Source: Anaerostipes faecalis
GTDB lineage: Bacteria > Bacillota > Clostridia > Lachnospirales > Lachnospiraceae
NCBI RefSeq assembly: GCF_018982945.1
Contig: NZ_JABRXE010000001.1
Location: forward strand, 124,001-188,000
Length of the DNA: 64,000 nucleotides
Direction of reading: 5' to 3'
Positions 38,488 through 48,544 of this stretch are shown here, piece after piece (the first letter of the stretch is position 1; each line of letters begins with the position of its first letter). The notes beneath the pieces are model-generated. The model worked only from the letters and a program-made list of their open reading frames with translations, had not been told where the DNA came from and ran no database searches. The translations under genes were made by a program, and so were the position numbers.

Positions 38488-39699
38488 ATGTTTTGTCCAA
38501 ATTGTGGATCTAAAGTCGAAGATGACGCATTATTTTGTGGTGAATGTGGTGCAAAAATAGAAGTGCAGAAAGAAACAACATCAGAAAAAATTAAAAAGGC
38601 AGCAAAGAAGACGACGTCTAAAACGAAAAAAACTACAAAAAAGCAAAAAAGTGGAGAGGGTATGAGCCCAAAAGCTAAAAAGATTGTTACAGTTCAGGTC
38701 GCAGTTTTAGTGGTTATTATTGGAGCATTCTGGTTTTTTGGAAGTAGAAGTGGAAAACCTGAAGCAGTGGTAAATAAATTTGTGGAAAATTATAATAATG
38801 GAAAATGGTCAGAAATTTATTCTGCATACCATATGGAAGAGGATACTTTTATTAATGAAGAATGTTTTGTAAAAACTATGGAACAGAGCAATCCTGATAA
38901 ATTATCAAGTCCAACAGGTGGATATCTAAATAGTAATAATACATACACATACAGAATCAATAAAGGATCTGATTACCTTGTTGTAAATGTAGCAAAATCC
39001 GCTGAAAAGACATTTCTGTTTTTTGATAAATATGAAATTGTCAGTGTGACAGATACCGGATTGACAACAACTTCAGTAAGAATTCCAGAGATTCCAGGAG
39101 TAACGGTAAAAATTGATGGAATTGAAGCAAAGAATACGAATTCATCATCTTTATCAACAAGTGCTTATTATGCAAAAGTATTTACCGGTACACATAAGCT
39201 GACATTTGGTGGTGCAAATGGATTATTTGAAAAGGATAGCTACACTTTTAATACATCCTCAGCGACATCTATCATCAGTAAGATTCAGTATTCTGAACAA
39301 TCTAAACAAGATGCAGTAGCGGCATTAAAGAAATATCTTCCTGCAATTACAGAAGCTAAAATCAGAGGAAACAGTGCAGCCACATTAGCATCCTATTTTG
39401 CTTCTGCAGAAAAGGCAAATCAGTATGGATTTTATCTGTGTCGTTATACATATTACACTGGAAGTTCTACAAGGAAACTTGGAGATATTAACCTGACAAA
39501 CTGCTCAACAGTTAGTGGATCAACTTATAGAACTGTTGCAGATGGTGTCCCTGTTAATGTTTCAGGAACAAGAGAATACGAAGCAAAGGGATGGGATAAC
39601 AGTTATCAGAAACAGACTTTGTCTATCAGTGGGACGGCATATATGATAAAACAGAATGGAAAATGGGTAATTAATTCAGTATCATATTACTATTATTAA
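38488..39699 (+). CDS. Zinc-ribbon membrane protein, TcaA/YvbJ-like
   Basis: 403 residues. An N-terminal zinc ribbon (FCPNCGSKV ... CGECGAKI), a Lys-rich cytoplasmic linker, one transmembrane segment (VAVLVVIIGAFWFFG), then a large extracytoplasmic part with repeated TcaA-like beta domains. Related Firmicute proteins are envelope-stress or antibiotic-response factors. This one's role is not known. It follows the YARHG gene by 15 bases and precedes another zinc-ribbon gene by 19. Confidence 0.82.
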   Translation: MFCPNCGSKVEDDALFCGECGAKIEVQKETTSEKIKKAAKKTTSKTKKTTKKQKSGEGMSPKAKKIVTVQVAVLVVIIGAFWFFGSRSGKPEAVVNKFVENYNNGKWSEIYSAYHMEEDTFINEECFVKTMEQSNPDKLSSPTGGYLNSNNTYTYRINKGSDYLVVNVAKSAEKTFLFFDKYEIVSVTDTGLTTTSVRIPEIPGVTVKIDGIEAKNTNSSSLSTSAYYAKVFTGTHKLTFGGANGLFEKDSYTFNTSSATSIISKIQYSEQSKQDAVAALKKYLPAITEAKIRGNSAATLASYFASAEKANQYGFYLCRYTYYTGSSTRKLGDINLTNCSTVSGSTYRTVADGVPVNVSGTREYEAKGWDNSYQKQTLSISGTAYMIKQNGKWVINSVSYYYY

Positions 39700-39718
39700 G
39701 AAAAAGGAGAGGATAATA

Positions 39719-40456
39719 ATGGCTAATTTTTGTACGAGATGTGGGAAACCATTGGTAGACGGACAGCCTTGCGACTGCTGTCAGAAAGATGAAGTAGTTA
39801 CAGCTAGTTTCTTTAAAACAGTGCTTGATATAATCAAGCATCCGGTAGAAGGTTTCTTGGAATCTGTTGAAGACGAAACATCTAAATCCGGATTGATTTT
39901 GATGGGAGCTGAAGCACTGCTATCAGGACTTTTCTTGTTTGTTGTAATCAATAAAATTATTTCTGTGACAATGTCTGGAATATCTGCATTTACAAGTGCA
40001 GGAAGCAGTGTAAGCTCACAGGCACCTTCTGCAGGAGGATTTCTGATTTATGGCATTTTGATTTCAGCTATTTCTTCTTTGGTTATCTCTGGCCTTGTTC
40101 TTGGACTTATGAAAGCTATGGCAAAGGCGGAAATCAACTGGTTTCAGAGTTGTCAGATTACGGGATTGAAAAGTCTGGGTGCTTCCATGGGATTTATTCT
40201 TGGTATTCTGGGAATTGTTTTAGGATTATATCAATTTTCTTTAATCGCAATTGTAATTGGAAGCGTTTTGGGATATATTTATTTTATAGCAGGGATGGTT
40301 TCATATCCGGATACCAATAGAGATGTGGTACCATATGTGATATTGATCGTAGTTGTTGTATCAACAATTGTAGCATATTTTGTATTGAAAGAATTTGTGC
40401 TATCATCTTTAATGAATAGCTCATCTTCTCTTCGATCATTGCAAAATATCCTGTGA
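39719..40456 (+). CDS. Zinc-ribbon and Yip1-like multi-span membrane protein
   Basis: 245 residues. An N-terminal zinc ribbon (FCTRCGKPL ... PCDCCQKD), then five or so hydrophobic segments resembling Yip1-family proteins (FKTVLDIIKHPVEGF is the typical entry helix). No catalytic motif. Together with the two genes before it, it forms an envelope gene run that begins with the amidase. Confidence 0.8.
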   Translation: MANFCTRCGKPLVDGQPCDCCQKDEVVTASFFKTVLDIIKHPVEGFLESVEDETSKSGLILMGAEALLSGLFLFVVINKIISVTMSGISAFTSAGSSVSSQAPSAGGFLIYGILISAISSLVISGLVLGLMKAMAKAEINWFQSCQITGLKSLGASMGFILGILGIVLGLYQFSLIAIVIGSVLGYIYFIAGMVSYPDTNRDVVPYVILIVVVVSTIVAYFVLKEFVLSSLMNSSSSLRSLQNIL

Positions 40457-40527
40457 TGAAGAGAATACATAAAACTCAAAAATGATTGGGTATTTTTTAA
40501 AGTATTTTTCAGAAAGAAGGTGAATCA

Positions 40528-40734
40528 GTGAAACTGTACTATAAAGACAAGAATGGTAGCCGGGAGTTTGTAACAAAGGCAGATTCTGACAAAGAAATAT
40601 TTCAGGCAATTGAAGAATACAGTATGGAGCACGGATTCGGCTTGATTTATATGATACATCACATTGAGAAGGATAAGATTTATTATGATATTGGCAAAGA
40701 TGGATGTTTCTTTGTTGTGGAAGTAGAAGTATAG
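40528..40734 (+). CDS. Small unrecognised protein (68 residues)
   Basis: GTG start after AGAAGGTGA. The 68-residue sequence alternates strands and helices (KLYYKDKNGSREF, EIFQAIEEYSMEHGFGLIY), with no signal peptide. It is followed 11 bases later by the DUF4250 gene, so both are probably co-expressed. Not a family I recognise. Confidence 0.6.
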   Translation: MKLYYKDKNGSREFVTKADSDKEIFQAIEEYSMEHGFGLIYMIHHIEKDKIYYDIGKDGCFFVVEVEV

Positions 40735-40745
40735 GAGAATACAAA

Positions 40746-40919
40746 ATGATACCCAAAGACCCGGTTATTATGTTAAGTTATATTAACACTCAATTAAGAG
40801 ATTACTATGATAGTTTGGAAGAATTATGCAAAAGCCTTGATCTTAATCAGGAAGAAATTGCAGAAAAATTAAAAAGTATCGGATATGAATATCAGAGAGA
40901 AATAAATCAGTTCCGATAG
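40746..40919 (+). CDS. DUF4250-like small protein
   Basis: 57 residues from the ATG at 40746, preferred over an earlier in-frame start that overlaps the previous gene. MIPKDPVIMLSYINTQLRDYY and the end EYQREINQFR (split here) match the short DUF4250 proteins widespread in clostridia. Function unknown. Confidence 0.8.
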   Translation: MIPKDPVIMLSYINTQLRDYYDSLEELCKSLDLNQEEIAEKLKSIGYEYQREINQFR

Positions 40920-41007
40920 CCAGCTTTTTCAGGAAAATAAAAAGAGTGCATTGTTTGCCTGAAAAGGGATTCTATGTTAAAATTTCTTTATACAAGGAGA
41001 ATATAAT

Positions 41008-41709
41008 ATGGAATTGATTCGGTTGGAAAATGTAAAAAAAATATATACGTCAGGGGAAGTGATTACCAAAGCCGCAGATGGGATTGATTTTACGGTGGAG
41101 GAAGGTGAATTTGCCTTGATCATTGGCGCCAGTGGTGCAGGAAAAACAACTGTATTGAACATTTTGGGAGGTATGGATACTGCAACTAGTGGCGCCGTTT
41201 TTGTAGATGGAGAAGATATTGCAAAATGGAATAAAAGACAGCTTACAAAATACCGGAGAAATGATATAGGATTTGTATTTCAGTTTTATAATCTGGTTCC
41301 AAATCTGACAGCTGTTGAGAATGTGGAACTTGCATTGCAGATTAGTCAGAATCCTCTGGATGCCAGAGAAGTGCTGAAGGATGTAGGATTAGAAGATCGG
41401 TTGGAGAATTTTCCGGCACAACTTTCCGGAGGAGAACAGCAAAGGGTGTCCATTGCCCGTGCATTGGCTAAAAATCCCAAGATTTTATTGTGTGATGAGC
41501 CAACAGGTGCGTTAGATTATCAGACGGGAAAATCTATCTTAAAACTTTTACAGGATACATGTAAACAAAAAGGAAAAACAGTGGTGGTTATTACACATAA
41601 TCTGGCGATTGCTCCAATGGCAGACAGGGTAATTGAAATAAAAAACGGAAAGGTTAACAAGATTACAATAAATGAACATCCACAGTCAGTGGAAACAATT
41701 GAATGGTAG
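41008..41709 (+). CDS. ABC transporter ATP-binding protein (MacB/LolD type)
   Basis: 233 residues. Walker [11 protein letters not shown]-loop, signature [15 protein letters not shown], Walker [13 protein letters not shown] and the switch His in VVITHN are all present. It drives the FtsX-like permease encoded three bases after it. This class moves peptides or lipids or transmits mechanical signals, and does not import nutrients. Confidence 0.93.
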   Translation: MELIRLENVKKIYTSGEVITKAADGIDFTVEEGEFALIIGASGAGKTTVLNILGGMDTATSGAVFVDGEDIAKWNKRQLTKYRRNDIGFVFQFYNLVPNLTAVENVELALQISQNPLDAREVLKDVGLEDRLENFPAQLSGGEQQRVSIARALAKNPKILLCDEPTGALDYQTGKSILKLLQDTCKQKGKTVVVITHNLAIAPMADRVIEIKNGKVNKITINEHPQSVETIEW

Positions 41710-41712
41710 GCG

Positions 41713-44700
41713 ATGCGTATGAAGAAAAAAGCTCTTCATAAAGATATATATATGACGGTTAGAAGAACTTTGCCTAGGTTTTTATCTATATTTTTTATCG
41801 TAATTTTAGGAGTCGCATTTTATTCTGGTATACGTGTAACCGAAAAAGACATGAAGATTACAGCGGATACCCAGTTTGACCGGACAAATCTTATGGATAT
41901 TAAACTTCTTGGAAGTAGAGGACTTTCAGAAGAAAATCTGCAAGCAGTGAAAAACCTTTCCAGTGTGTCAGATGCGGAAGGAAGCTATTCATTGGATACA
42001 ATTTGCCGTATGGAAGGAAGTAATGATGAGTATGTTACCAAGGTACTGGCAAAGACAGAACGTATGAATCAGTTTGAAATCACATCAGGACGTATGCCTG
42101 AAAAGGAAAATGAATGTTTAGTTGATGAAAATTTTGCTAAAGATCATCATTTAAAAAATGGAGAAAAACTTATCTTAAGTTCGGGAACAGAGGAGCCTTT
42201 AAATGAGTTATTAACAGAGGATCATTATGTGATTACAGGAATTGGGAAATCATCGGCATATCTTTCTCGTGAAAGAGGTACTACTGAGATAGGAATTGGA
42301 AAAGTAAATGGGTTTCTTGTGATTTCCCCTAAAAACTTTAAACAGGATGTTTATTCAGAAATCTATATTTCTGTAAAAAATGCTAAAAAAGAACTGGCAT
42401 ATACGGAAGAATATGACAGGGTTGTAAAAAAGACAGAAAAGCAGATAGAGAATATAGAAAAAGAGCAAAACCTGATAAGACTAAAACAGATTCAGGGAGA
42501 GGCATTGAAAGAGATTGCTAAAAAGGAATCTGAATATAAAGAAGAGAAAAGGAAAGCCCAAAAGAAATTAAAAAAAGCTGAAAAAAAGTTGAAAAAGGCA
42601 GAAAAAGAGATAAATGCTGCAAAAGTGAAACTGGTTCAGAATGAGGAAAAACTGAAACAGGGGAAAAACGAACTTAAAGCGGGATGGGATTCTTATTATA
42701 GCGGAAAAAGAAAGCTGAGTCTTGGACGTAAGAAATTGTCAGAAAGTGAAAAAAAGCTAAAAGAACAGGAAAAGCAGTTATCTGACAATGAATTATCCAT
42801 AAAACAGCAGGAGGAATCCCTCAATCAGCTGGAGAAACAGACTGAAGAATATGAACAGTCTCTTGGGGCAGATCATCCACAGGTTCAGGCTATGAAACAG
42901 AAGCTTTCAGAAGGAAGGAAAACTTTGGAAGCAGCCAGGAAACAGATTGTGGATGGAAAAAGAAAAATTTTATCTGGAAGACAGAAACTGGTTTCTTCCA
43001 GAAAGGAATTAGAGGAAAACGAGAAAACCCTTAAAAGAGCGAAAAGCACCTTGGAATCAAAGGAAAAAGAGCTTAATAATGCGTCTTTACAGCTGGAAAA
43101 GGGGAAAGAGCAGCTGAAAAGGTCAGAACGTCAATTAAAAGATGGGAAAAAAGAATTAAAGGCATCAGAGACTAAGGTTCAGAAAAAATTGAATGAAGGA
43201 CAAAAAAAACTGGATGATGCCAAAGAGGATATCAAGAATATTAAAGCCGGAGAATGGTACGTTCTTAATAGAAAAAAGACCCAGTCATATGTTGAATACG
43301 GTGAAGATACAGCAAGGATCGGAGCTATTGGAGAAGTGGTCCCAGCCATTTTCTTTCTTGTAGCTGCACTGGTAACCCTGACTACGATGACACGAATGGT
43401 AGAGGAACAAAGAACTCAGATTGGCGTATTGAAAGCTTTGGGGTATACCGGATGGGATGTTGCATTAAAGTATCTGGCTTATGGATTGACTGCTACACTC
43501 CTGGGGAGCATCATTGGGGCTGTGGCTGGGGAGAAAATACTTCCTAAAATTATAATAGAAGCCTATACCATGATGTATACAGGACTTGGGGATATCAAAA
43601 CTCCTTTAGAGGGTCAGTATACCATGATTGCTTCAAGTCTGGCAGTAGGTGTTGTAATCCTGGCTGTTTTATCTGCATGTTATAAAGAACTGCGGGAAAA
43701 ACCTGCAAAACTAATGAGACCAGAAGCTCCCAAAGAGGGCAAACGGATTTTTCTCGAATATATCGGTGGATTGTGGAATCGAATGAGTTTTATATGGAAA
43801 GCTACTATGCGGAATTTGTTCCGATATAAAAAGAGATTTTTTATGACGGTCTTTGGAATTGGAGGCTGTATGTCATTGTTGTTAGTGGGATTTGGATTAA
43901 TGGATTCCATTTTTGCGGTTTCGGATAATCAGTACAGAAAGATTACAACTTATGATATCTGCGTTTCTCTCAAAGAAGGCAGTTCAAGTAGAGAGATCAG
44001 GGACTTTGATCTCTGGTTGGATAACCAGCAGAAAATAAAAGAAAAGCTGAAAGTATATGAAACATCAGTTCATATTGAGGAAAATGGTAACAGTAAAACT
44101 GCCTCATTGATTGTTCCATTATCTATGGATGATTTTTCAGACTTTTTCACCTTAAAAGACAGAAAAAGCGGGAAAAAGTATCATCTTGATGATGAAGGGA
44201 TTATCATAACAGAAAAAGCTGCCACATTATTGGGTATTGAAAAAGGTGATATTGTTTCGATCAAAACCGATGAAATCGATCATGTGTCAGTGAAAGTGGT
44301 GGAGATAACTGAAAATTATATGTATCATAATATTTATATGACTCCGGGACTGTATCAGAAAAAATATCATAAGACCCCAAAAGCTACAAAGATTTATCTT
44401 AATACAAAGAAAATGTCACAAAAACAGCAAAAGCAGACAGGTAAGGAAATATTAAATGAAAAATCTGCTGCTTCCGTAGTGTTTGCGTCAGATGAAATCC
44501 GTATGATGGAAGACATGATAGGAAATCTGAATATTGTAATGATTGTACTAATTGTTTCAGCAGGTCTTTTGGCTGTTGTAGTTTTATATAATTTGAATAA
44601 CATAAATATATCTGAAAGAAGAGCAGAACTTGCTACCCTAAAGGTTCTGGGATTCTATGATATCGAAGTGGGAGCTTATGTTTACAGAGAAAATATATTA

Positions 44701-44928
44701 TTAACTATTATTGGTATCATTACAGGTGTAGGATTAGGGAAAATTCTTCACAGATATGTTATACTTACAGTAGAAGTAGATCTTTTAATGTTTGGAAGAG
44801 ATATTTTTACGATGAGTTATGTGTATAGCATTTTGTTGACTGTAGTATTTAGCATTATCATAAACTTTTTGATGTATTTCCAATTAAAGAAAATTAATAT
44901 GGTAGAATCTCTAAAAAGTACAGAATAG
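41713..44928 (+). CDS. Giant FtsX-like ABC permease with an extended coiled-coil domain
   Basis: 1071 residues. After one span at ~17-35 comes an extracytoplasmic domain whose residues ~235-510 are a Lys/Glu-rich coiled coil with repeated KKLKKAEKK-like heptads. Three FtsX spans follow (~535-650), then a second FtsX-like half with a span at ~710-735, another soluble domain, and three final spans (~935-1065). The length is near double that of MacB and comes from two FtsX halves in one chain. It pairs with the upstream ATPase. Likely exporter or envelope mechanotransmission; substrate unknown. Confidence 0.88.
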   Translation: MRMKKKALHKDIYMTVRRTLPRFLSIFFIVILGVAFYSGIRVTEKDMKITADTQFDRTNLMDIKLLGSRGLSEENLQAVKNLSSVSDAEGSYSLDTICRMEGSNDEYVTKVLAKTERMNQFEITSGRMPEKENECLVDENFAKDHHLKNGEKLILSSGTEEPLNELLTEDHYVITGIGKSSAYLSRERGTTEIGIGKVNGFLVISPKNFKQDVYSEIYISVKNAKKELAYTEEYDRVVKKTEKQIENIEKEQNLIRLKQIQGEALKEIAKKESEYKEEKRKAQKKLKKAEKKLKKAEKEINAAKVKLVQNEEKLKQGKNELKAGWDSYYSGKRKLSLGRKKLSESEKKLKEQEKQLSDNELSIKQQEESLNQLEKQTEEYEQSLGADHPQVQAMKQKLSEGRKTLEAARKQIVDGKRKILSGRQKLVSSRKELEENEKTLKRAKSTLESKEKELNNASLQLEKGKEQLKRSERQLKDGKKELKASETKVQKKLNEGQKKLDDAKEDIKNIKAGEWYVLNRKKTQSYVEYGEDTARIGAIGEVVPAIFFLVAALVTLTTMTRMVEEQRTQIGVLKALGYTGWDVALKYLAYGLTATLLGSIIGAVAGEKILPKIIIEAYTMMYTGLGDIKTPLEGQYTMIASSLAVGVVILAVLSACYKELREKPAKLMRPEAPKEGKRIFLEYIGGLWNRMSFIWKATMRNLFRYKKRFFMTVFGIGGCMSLLLVGFGLMDSIFAVSDNQYRKITTYDICVSLKEGSSSREIRDFDLWLDNQQKIKEKLKVYETSVHIEENGNSKTASLIVPLSMDDFSDFFTLKDRKSGKKYHLDDEGIIITEKAATLLGIEKGDIVSIKTDEIDHVSVKVVEITENYMYHNIYMTPGLYQKKYHKTPKATKIYLNTKKMSQKQQKQTGKEILNEKSAASVVFASDEIRMMEDMIGNLNIVMIVLIVSAGLLAVVVLYNLNNINISERRAELATLKVLGFYDIEVGAYVYRENILLTIIGIITGVGLGKILHRYVILTVEVDLLMFGRDIFTMSYVYSILLTVVFSIIINFLMYFQLKKINMVESLKSTE

Positions 44929-44943
44929 AAAGGAACTTAAACA

Positions 44944-46263
44944 ATGATGAAAATGAACGATTTAATGATTTATCAAATTTTTCCTTTAAGAGCATTTGCT
45001 GGTGAGGGAACAGAACATGGCATTTTGGAAGTGAAAGAATGGATTCCTCATATTAAAAAAATAGGAATGAATGCAATCTACTTTTCACCGGTATTTTCAT
45101 CATCTAATCATGGATATGATACAAAAGATTTCCGAGTGATTGATGAGCGTCTTGGAACTAATGAGGATTTTAAAGAAGCATGCAAAGCATTAAAAGAAGC
45201 AGGTATAAAAGTTATTTTAGATGGAGTGTTCAATCATGTTGGAAGAGAGTTCTGGGCATTTCAGGATGTTTTGGAAAAGAAATGGGATTCTCCGTACAAA
45301 GATTGGTTCTATATTAATTTTGATGGCAACAGCAGCTATGACGATGGCTTTTGGTATGAAGGATGGGAAGGACATTTTGAACTGGTTAAATTAAATCTTG
45401 ATAATGATCAGGTTAAGCAGCATTTATTGGATGCAGTGAGTCTCTGGATAGATGAATTTGGGATTGATGGATTAAGATTAGACGTGGCATATATGCTCAA
45501 TCGCAATTTTATAAAATGTCTGGTTGATTTTGTCCGCTCAAAGAATCCGGACTTTCTGATGATCGGAGAGATGCTTCATGGGGATTATAGTCAGCTGGCA
45601 AATCCGGATCTGCTGGATTCTGTTACAAATTATGAATGTTATAAAGGACTTTATTCCAGTTTTAATACTCATAATATGCATGAGATAGGTTATTCACTGA
45701 ATCGACAGTTTGGTCCTGAAGAATGGACATTATATAAAGGAATCCCTTTATATAATTTTGTGGATAATCACGATGTTGAGAGAATTGCCAGTCAATTAAA
45801 TGAAAAAGATCTTTTGCCGCTTATCTATGCAATGATGTTTGGTATGCCAGGGGTTCCAGGTGTTTACTACGGCAGTGAATGGGGAATTGAAGGAAAGAAA
45901 GAGCAGGGAAGTGATGATAGTCTGCGTCCAAGAATCAAACCAGAAGAACTGAAAGAAAATGAACTGGCTACATATATTGGAAAACTGGCTCAGGTTCGTA
46001 AGAACAGTCCTGCGTTAAGATATGGAGATTACCGTCAGTTGGCAATTATGCCAGATGTGCTGGTGTTCCAGCGTCAGAGCAGTGAGGACCGTATTATCGT
46101 GGCAATTAACATTGGAAATGAAGAATATACAGCTCATTTTGATGCACGTGCAGGACAGGGAACAGATTTAATTTCAGGAGAACTTATTGATTTCGGAGGA
46201 GGACTTTTGATTCCGGCGAAAAAGGCATTTATGATTCGTACAGAAGAGGTATCCATTTCTTGA
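44944..46263 (+). CDS. Cytoplasmic GH13 alpha-glucosidase/neopullulanase-like enzyme
   Basis: 439 residues without a signal peptide. The four GH13 regions are visible: I DGVFNHVG, II GLRLDVAYM with the nucleophile Asp, III MIGEM with the acid/base Glu, IV FVDNHDVERI. A C-terminal beta domain is short. It probably acts on imported maltodextrins or cyclomaltodextrins. Sits directly after the FtsX permease and before rny, without an obvious functional link. Confidence 0.88.
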   Translation: MMKMNDLMIYQIFPLRAFAGEGTEHGILEVKEWIPHIKKIGMNAIYFSPVFSSSNHGYDTKDFRVIDERLGTNEDFKEACKALKEAGIKVILDGVFNHVGREFWAFQDVLEKKWDSPYKDWFYINFDGNSSYDDGFWYEGWEGHFELVKLNLDNDQVKQHLLDAVSLWIDEFGIDGLRLDVAYMLNRNFIKCLVDFVRSKNPDFLMIGEMLHGDYSQLANPDLLDSVTNYECYKGLYSSFNTHNMHEIGYSLNRQFGPEEWTLYKGIPLYNFVDNHDVERIASQLNEKDLLPLIYAMMFGMPGVPGVYYGSEWGIEGKKEQGSDDSLRPRIKPEELKENELATYIGKLAQVRKNSPALRYGDYRQLAIMPDVLVFQRQSSEDRIIVAINIGNEEYTAHFDARAGQGTDLISGELIDFGGGLLIPAKKAFMIRTEEVSIS

Positions 46264-46288
46264 CTTTTATGTTAAAAACATATAAAAT
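46260..46288 (+). promoter_or_regulatory. Probable rny promoter
   Basis: TTGACT at 46260-46265, 17 bases, TAAAAT at 46283-46288, ~35 bases before the ribosome site AGGAGG. Confidence 0.45.
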
Positions 46289-46332
46289 TAAAGGAGTGTG
46301 AAAACACAAAAAATTGAATAAGGAGGAAACCT

Positions 46333-47880
46333 GTGGTTGGTATTATAATAGCCATTATCGCAACTCTAGTTGTTGCAGTTCCTGCATCAGTTTATGTGGC
46401 CAATACAAGAAGTAAGAAAGCCATGGAGATAACCATCGGGAATGCAGAAGACAAGGCCAGAGAAATTATAGATGAAGCAATCAAGGCGGCAGATGCCAAG
46501 AAACGCGAAGCTTCTTTGGAAGTAAAAGAAGAGACTATAAAAGCGAGAAATGACTTCGAAAAAGAGACAAAGGAACGCAGGGCAGAGCTGCAGAAGTATG
46601 AACAGCGAGTTCTTTCTAAGGAAGAAACAGTAGATAAGAAATCTGAGATTCTGGAACGTAAAGAGCAGTCTTTAAGTGCCAAAGAAAAGAACATCGAATC
46701 TGAAAAAGTTCATTTGCAGGAACTGCAGGCAAAACATCTACAGGAACTGGAGCGAATTTCCGGGTTAACCTCTGATCAGGCAAAAGAGCAATTATTATCA
46801 GCAGTAAAAGAAGACGTAAAACACGAGACAGCGATGTATGTCAAAGAGATGGAGACAAGAGCCAAGGAGGAAGCACGTAAGAGAGCGAAAGAATATGTTG
46901 TGACAGCAATCCAGAAATGTGCAGTGGATCATGTTGCAGAAACGACAATTTCTCTGGTACAGCTTCCAAATGACGAAATGAAAGGTCGTATTATCGGACG
47001 AGAAGGAAGAAATATTCGATCTATTGAGAATATCACCGGTGTTGAATTGATTATCGATGATACTCCGGAAGCGGTTGTGTTATCCAGCTTTAATCCTGTG
47101 CGAAGAGAAATTGCCAGAATCGCACTGGAGAAACTGATTGTAGATGGACGTATTCATCCTGCACGTATTGAGGAAATGGTTGAGAAAGCAACAAAAGAAG
47201 TTGAGACTATGATGCGTGAAGAAGGTGAAGCGGCTACACTGGAACTTGGAGTTCATGGAATTCATCCTGAACTGGTAAGACTTCTTGGAAGAATGAAGTT
47301 CCGGACAAGTTATGGTCAGAATGCACTGAAACATTCTATGGAGGTTGCGCAGCTTTCAGGGCTTTTAGCAGCAGAAGTTGGTGTAGACGTCAGAATGGCA
47401 AAACGTGCGGGTCTGCTTCATGATATTGGTAAAGCTATTGACCATGAAGTGGAAGGTTCCCATGTGGAACTTGGTGTAAACTTATGTAAGAAGTATAAAG
47501 AAAATCCAATCGTTATTAATGCGGTGGAATCTCATCATGGTGATGTAGAACCTGAAACATTAATTGCATGTATTGTGCAGGCAGCAGATGCCATTTCAGC
47601 TGCACGTCCTGGTGCAAGAAGTGAGACATTGGAAAGTTATACAACAAGATTAAAACAGTTAGAAGAGATCGCAGATTCTTTTCAAGGTGTTGATAAAACT
47701 TTTGCAATTCAGGCAGGTCGAGAAATTCGTGTAATGGTAGTTCCTGAACAGATTAGTGATGATGATATGATTCTTCTTGCAAGGGATATTTCAAATCAGG
47801 TGGAAGAAAACCTGGATTATCCTGGACAGATTAAGGTTAATGTCATTCGAGAATCACGAGTTGTAGATTATGCGAAATAA
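46333..47880 (+). CDS. rny: Ribonuclease Y
   Basis: 515 residues. GTG start with AAGGAGG upstream. An N-terminal membrane anchor ([19 protein letters not shown]) is followed by a long coiled coil (~40-160), a KH domain ([15 protein letters not shown]) and an HD domain with [12 protein letters not shown]. It initiates mRNA decay at the membrane. Ends at a terminator. Confidence 0.96.
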   Translation: MVGIIIAIIATLVVAVPASVYVANTRSKKAMEITIGNAEDKAREIIDEAIKAADAKKREASLEVKEETIKARNDFEKETKERRAELQKYEQRVLSKEETVDKKSEILERKEQSLSAKEKNIESEKVHLQELQAKHLQELERISGLTSDQAKEQLLSAVKEDVKHETAMYVKEMETRAKEEARKRAKEYVVTAIQKCAVDHVAETTISLVQLPNDEMKGRIIGREGRNIRSIENITGVELIIDDTPEAVVLSSFNPVRREIARIALEKLIVDGRIHPARIEEMVEKATKEVETMMREEGEAATLELGVHGIHPELVRLLGRMKFRTSYGQNALKHSMEVAQLSGLLAAEVGVDVRMAKRAGLLHDIGKAIDHEVEGSHVELGVNLCKKYKENPIVINAVESHHGDVEPETLIACIVQAADAISAARPGARSETLESYTTRLKQLEEIADSFQGVDKTFAIQAGREIRVMVVPEQISDDDMILLARDISNQVEENLDYPGQIKVNVIRESRVVDYAK

Positions 47881-47882
47881 CA

Positions 47883-47910
47883 AAAGCGATAGAGAAATCT
47901 ATCGCTTTTT
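47883..47910 (+). terminator. Terminator after rny
   Basis: AAAGCGATAGA (47883-47893), GAAA loop, TCTATCGCTTTTT (47898-47910). Very stable tetraloop hairpin. Confidence 0.9.
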
Positions 47911-47937
47911 CCTATAGGGGAGAAAAGGAGAAAAAAT

Positions 47938-48471
47938 ATGAGAAGATATGAAAAAATAGAACAGCGTCTCATGCATCAGGGAAAAGTAGTCGGTTTTTAT
48001 GAAGATATTGTAAAACTTCCCAGCGGAAAAGTTGTAACATGGGATTTGGTAAAACATAAAGGTGCGGCAGCAGTAGTTCCCGTAACGGATAAAGGGAATA
48101 TTCTTCTTGTAAAACAGTATCGTAATGCGTTGGATCAGGAAACCTTGGAAATACCTGCAGGTGGAATTGAGCCAGGTGAAACAGGATTGGAGTGTGTAAC
48201 ACGAGAAATAGAAGAAGAGACAGGTTATAGAGCAGGCAGAATGGAACATTTAATGACTATTATTACTGCAATAGGATTTTGTGATGAAAAAATTCCAATC
48301 TATGTAGCCTTTGATTTGAAGTTATCCCATCAGAATCTTGATGAAGATGAATTTATTGATGTTCAGGAATATACACCGGAGCAGATAAAAGAAATGATTT
48401 TTGATGGAAGAATTATTGATGCCAAAACTATCTCAGGAGTGCTTGGATATCTTCAAAAGTATCATAAATAA
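47938..48471 (+). CDS. Nudix hydrolase, ADP-ribose pyrophosphatase type
   Basis: 177 residues. The Nudix box runs from GGIEPGE to REIEEETG with the G-x5-E-x7-REuxEExGu spacing intact. The AAVVPVTDKGNILLVKQYR stretch before it is typical of ADP-ribose hydrolases (NudF type). It hydrolyses ADP-ribose to AMP and ribose-5-phosphate. A perfect 16-bp hairpin follows. Confidence 0.92.
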   Translation: MRRYEKIEQRLMHQGKVVGFYEDIVKLPSGKVVTWDLVKHKGAAAVVPVTDKGNILLVKQYRNALDQETLEIPAGGIEPGETGLECVTREIEEETGYRAGRMEHLMTIITAIGFCDEKIPIYVAFDLKLSHQNLDEDEFIDVQEYTPEQIKEMIFDGRIIDAKTISGVLGYLQKYHK

Positions 48472-48472
48472 T

Positions 48473-48508
48473 AATAATACCGCATAATATGTATTATGCG
48501 GTATTATT
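48473..48508 (+). terminator. Hairpin terminator after the Nudix gene
   Basis: A perfect 16-bp inverted repeat (48473-48488, 48493-48508) with a 4-base loop. The T-run is weak, so it may act as a stabiliser or partial terminator. Confidence 0.6.
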
Positions 48509-48544
48509 AGCTTTATTTACAAAATTGAAATGGAGAAGAAACTG

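Noticed and set aside
41713-44928. Coiled-coil region taken as a separate structural gene
   Set aside because: It is continuous in frame with FtsX domains on both sides; no internal start with a good ribosome site.
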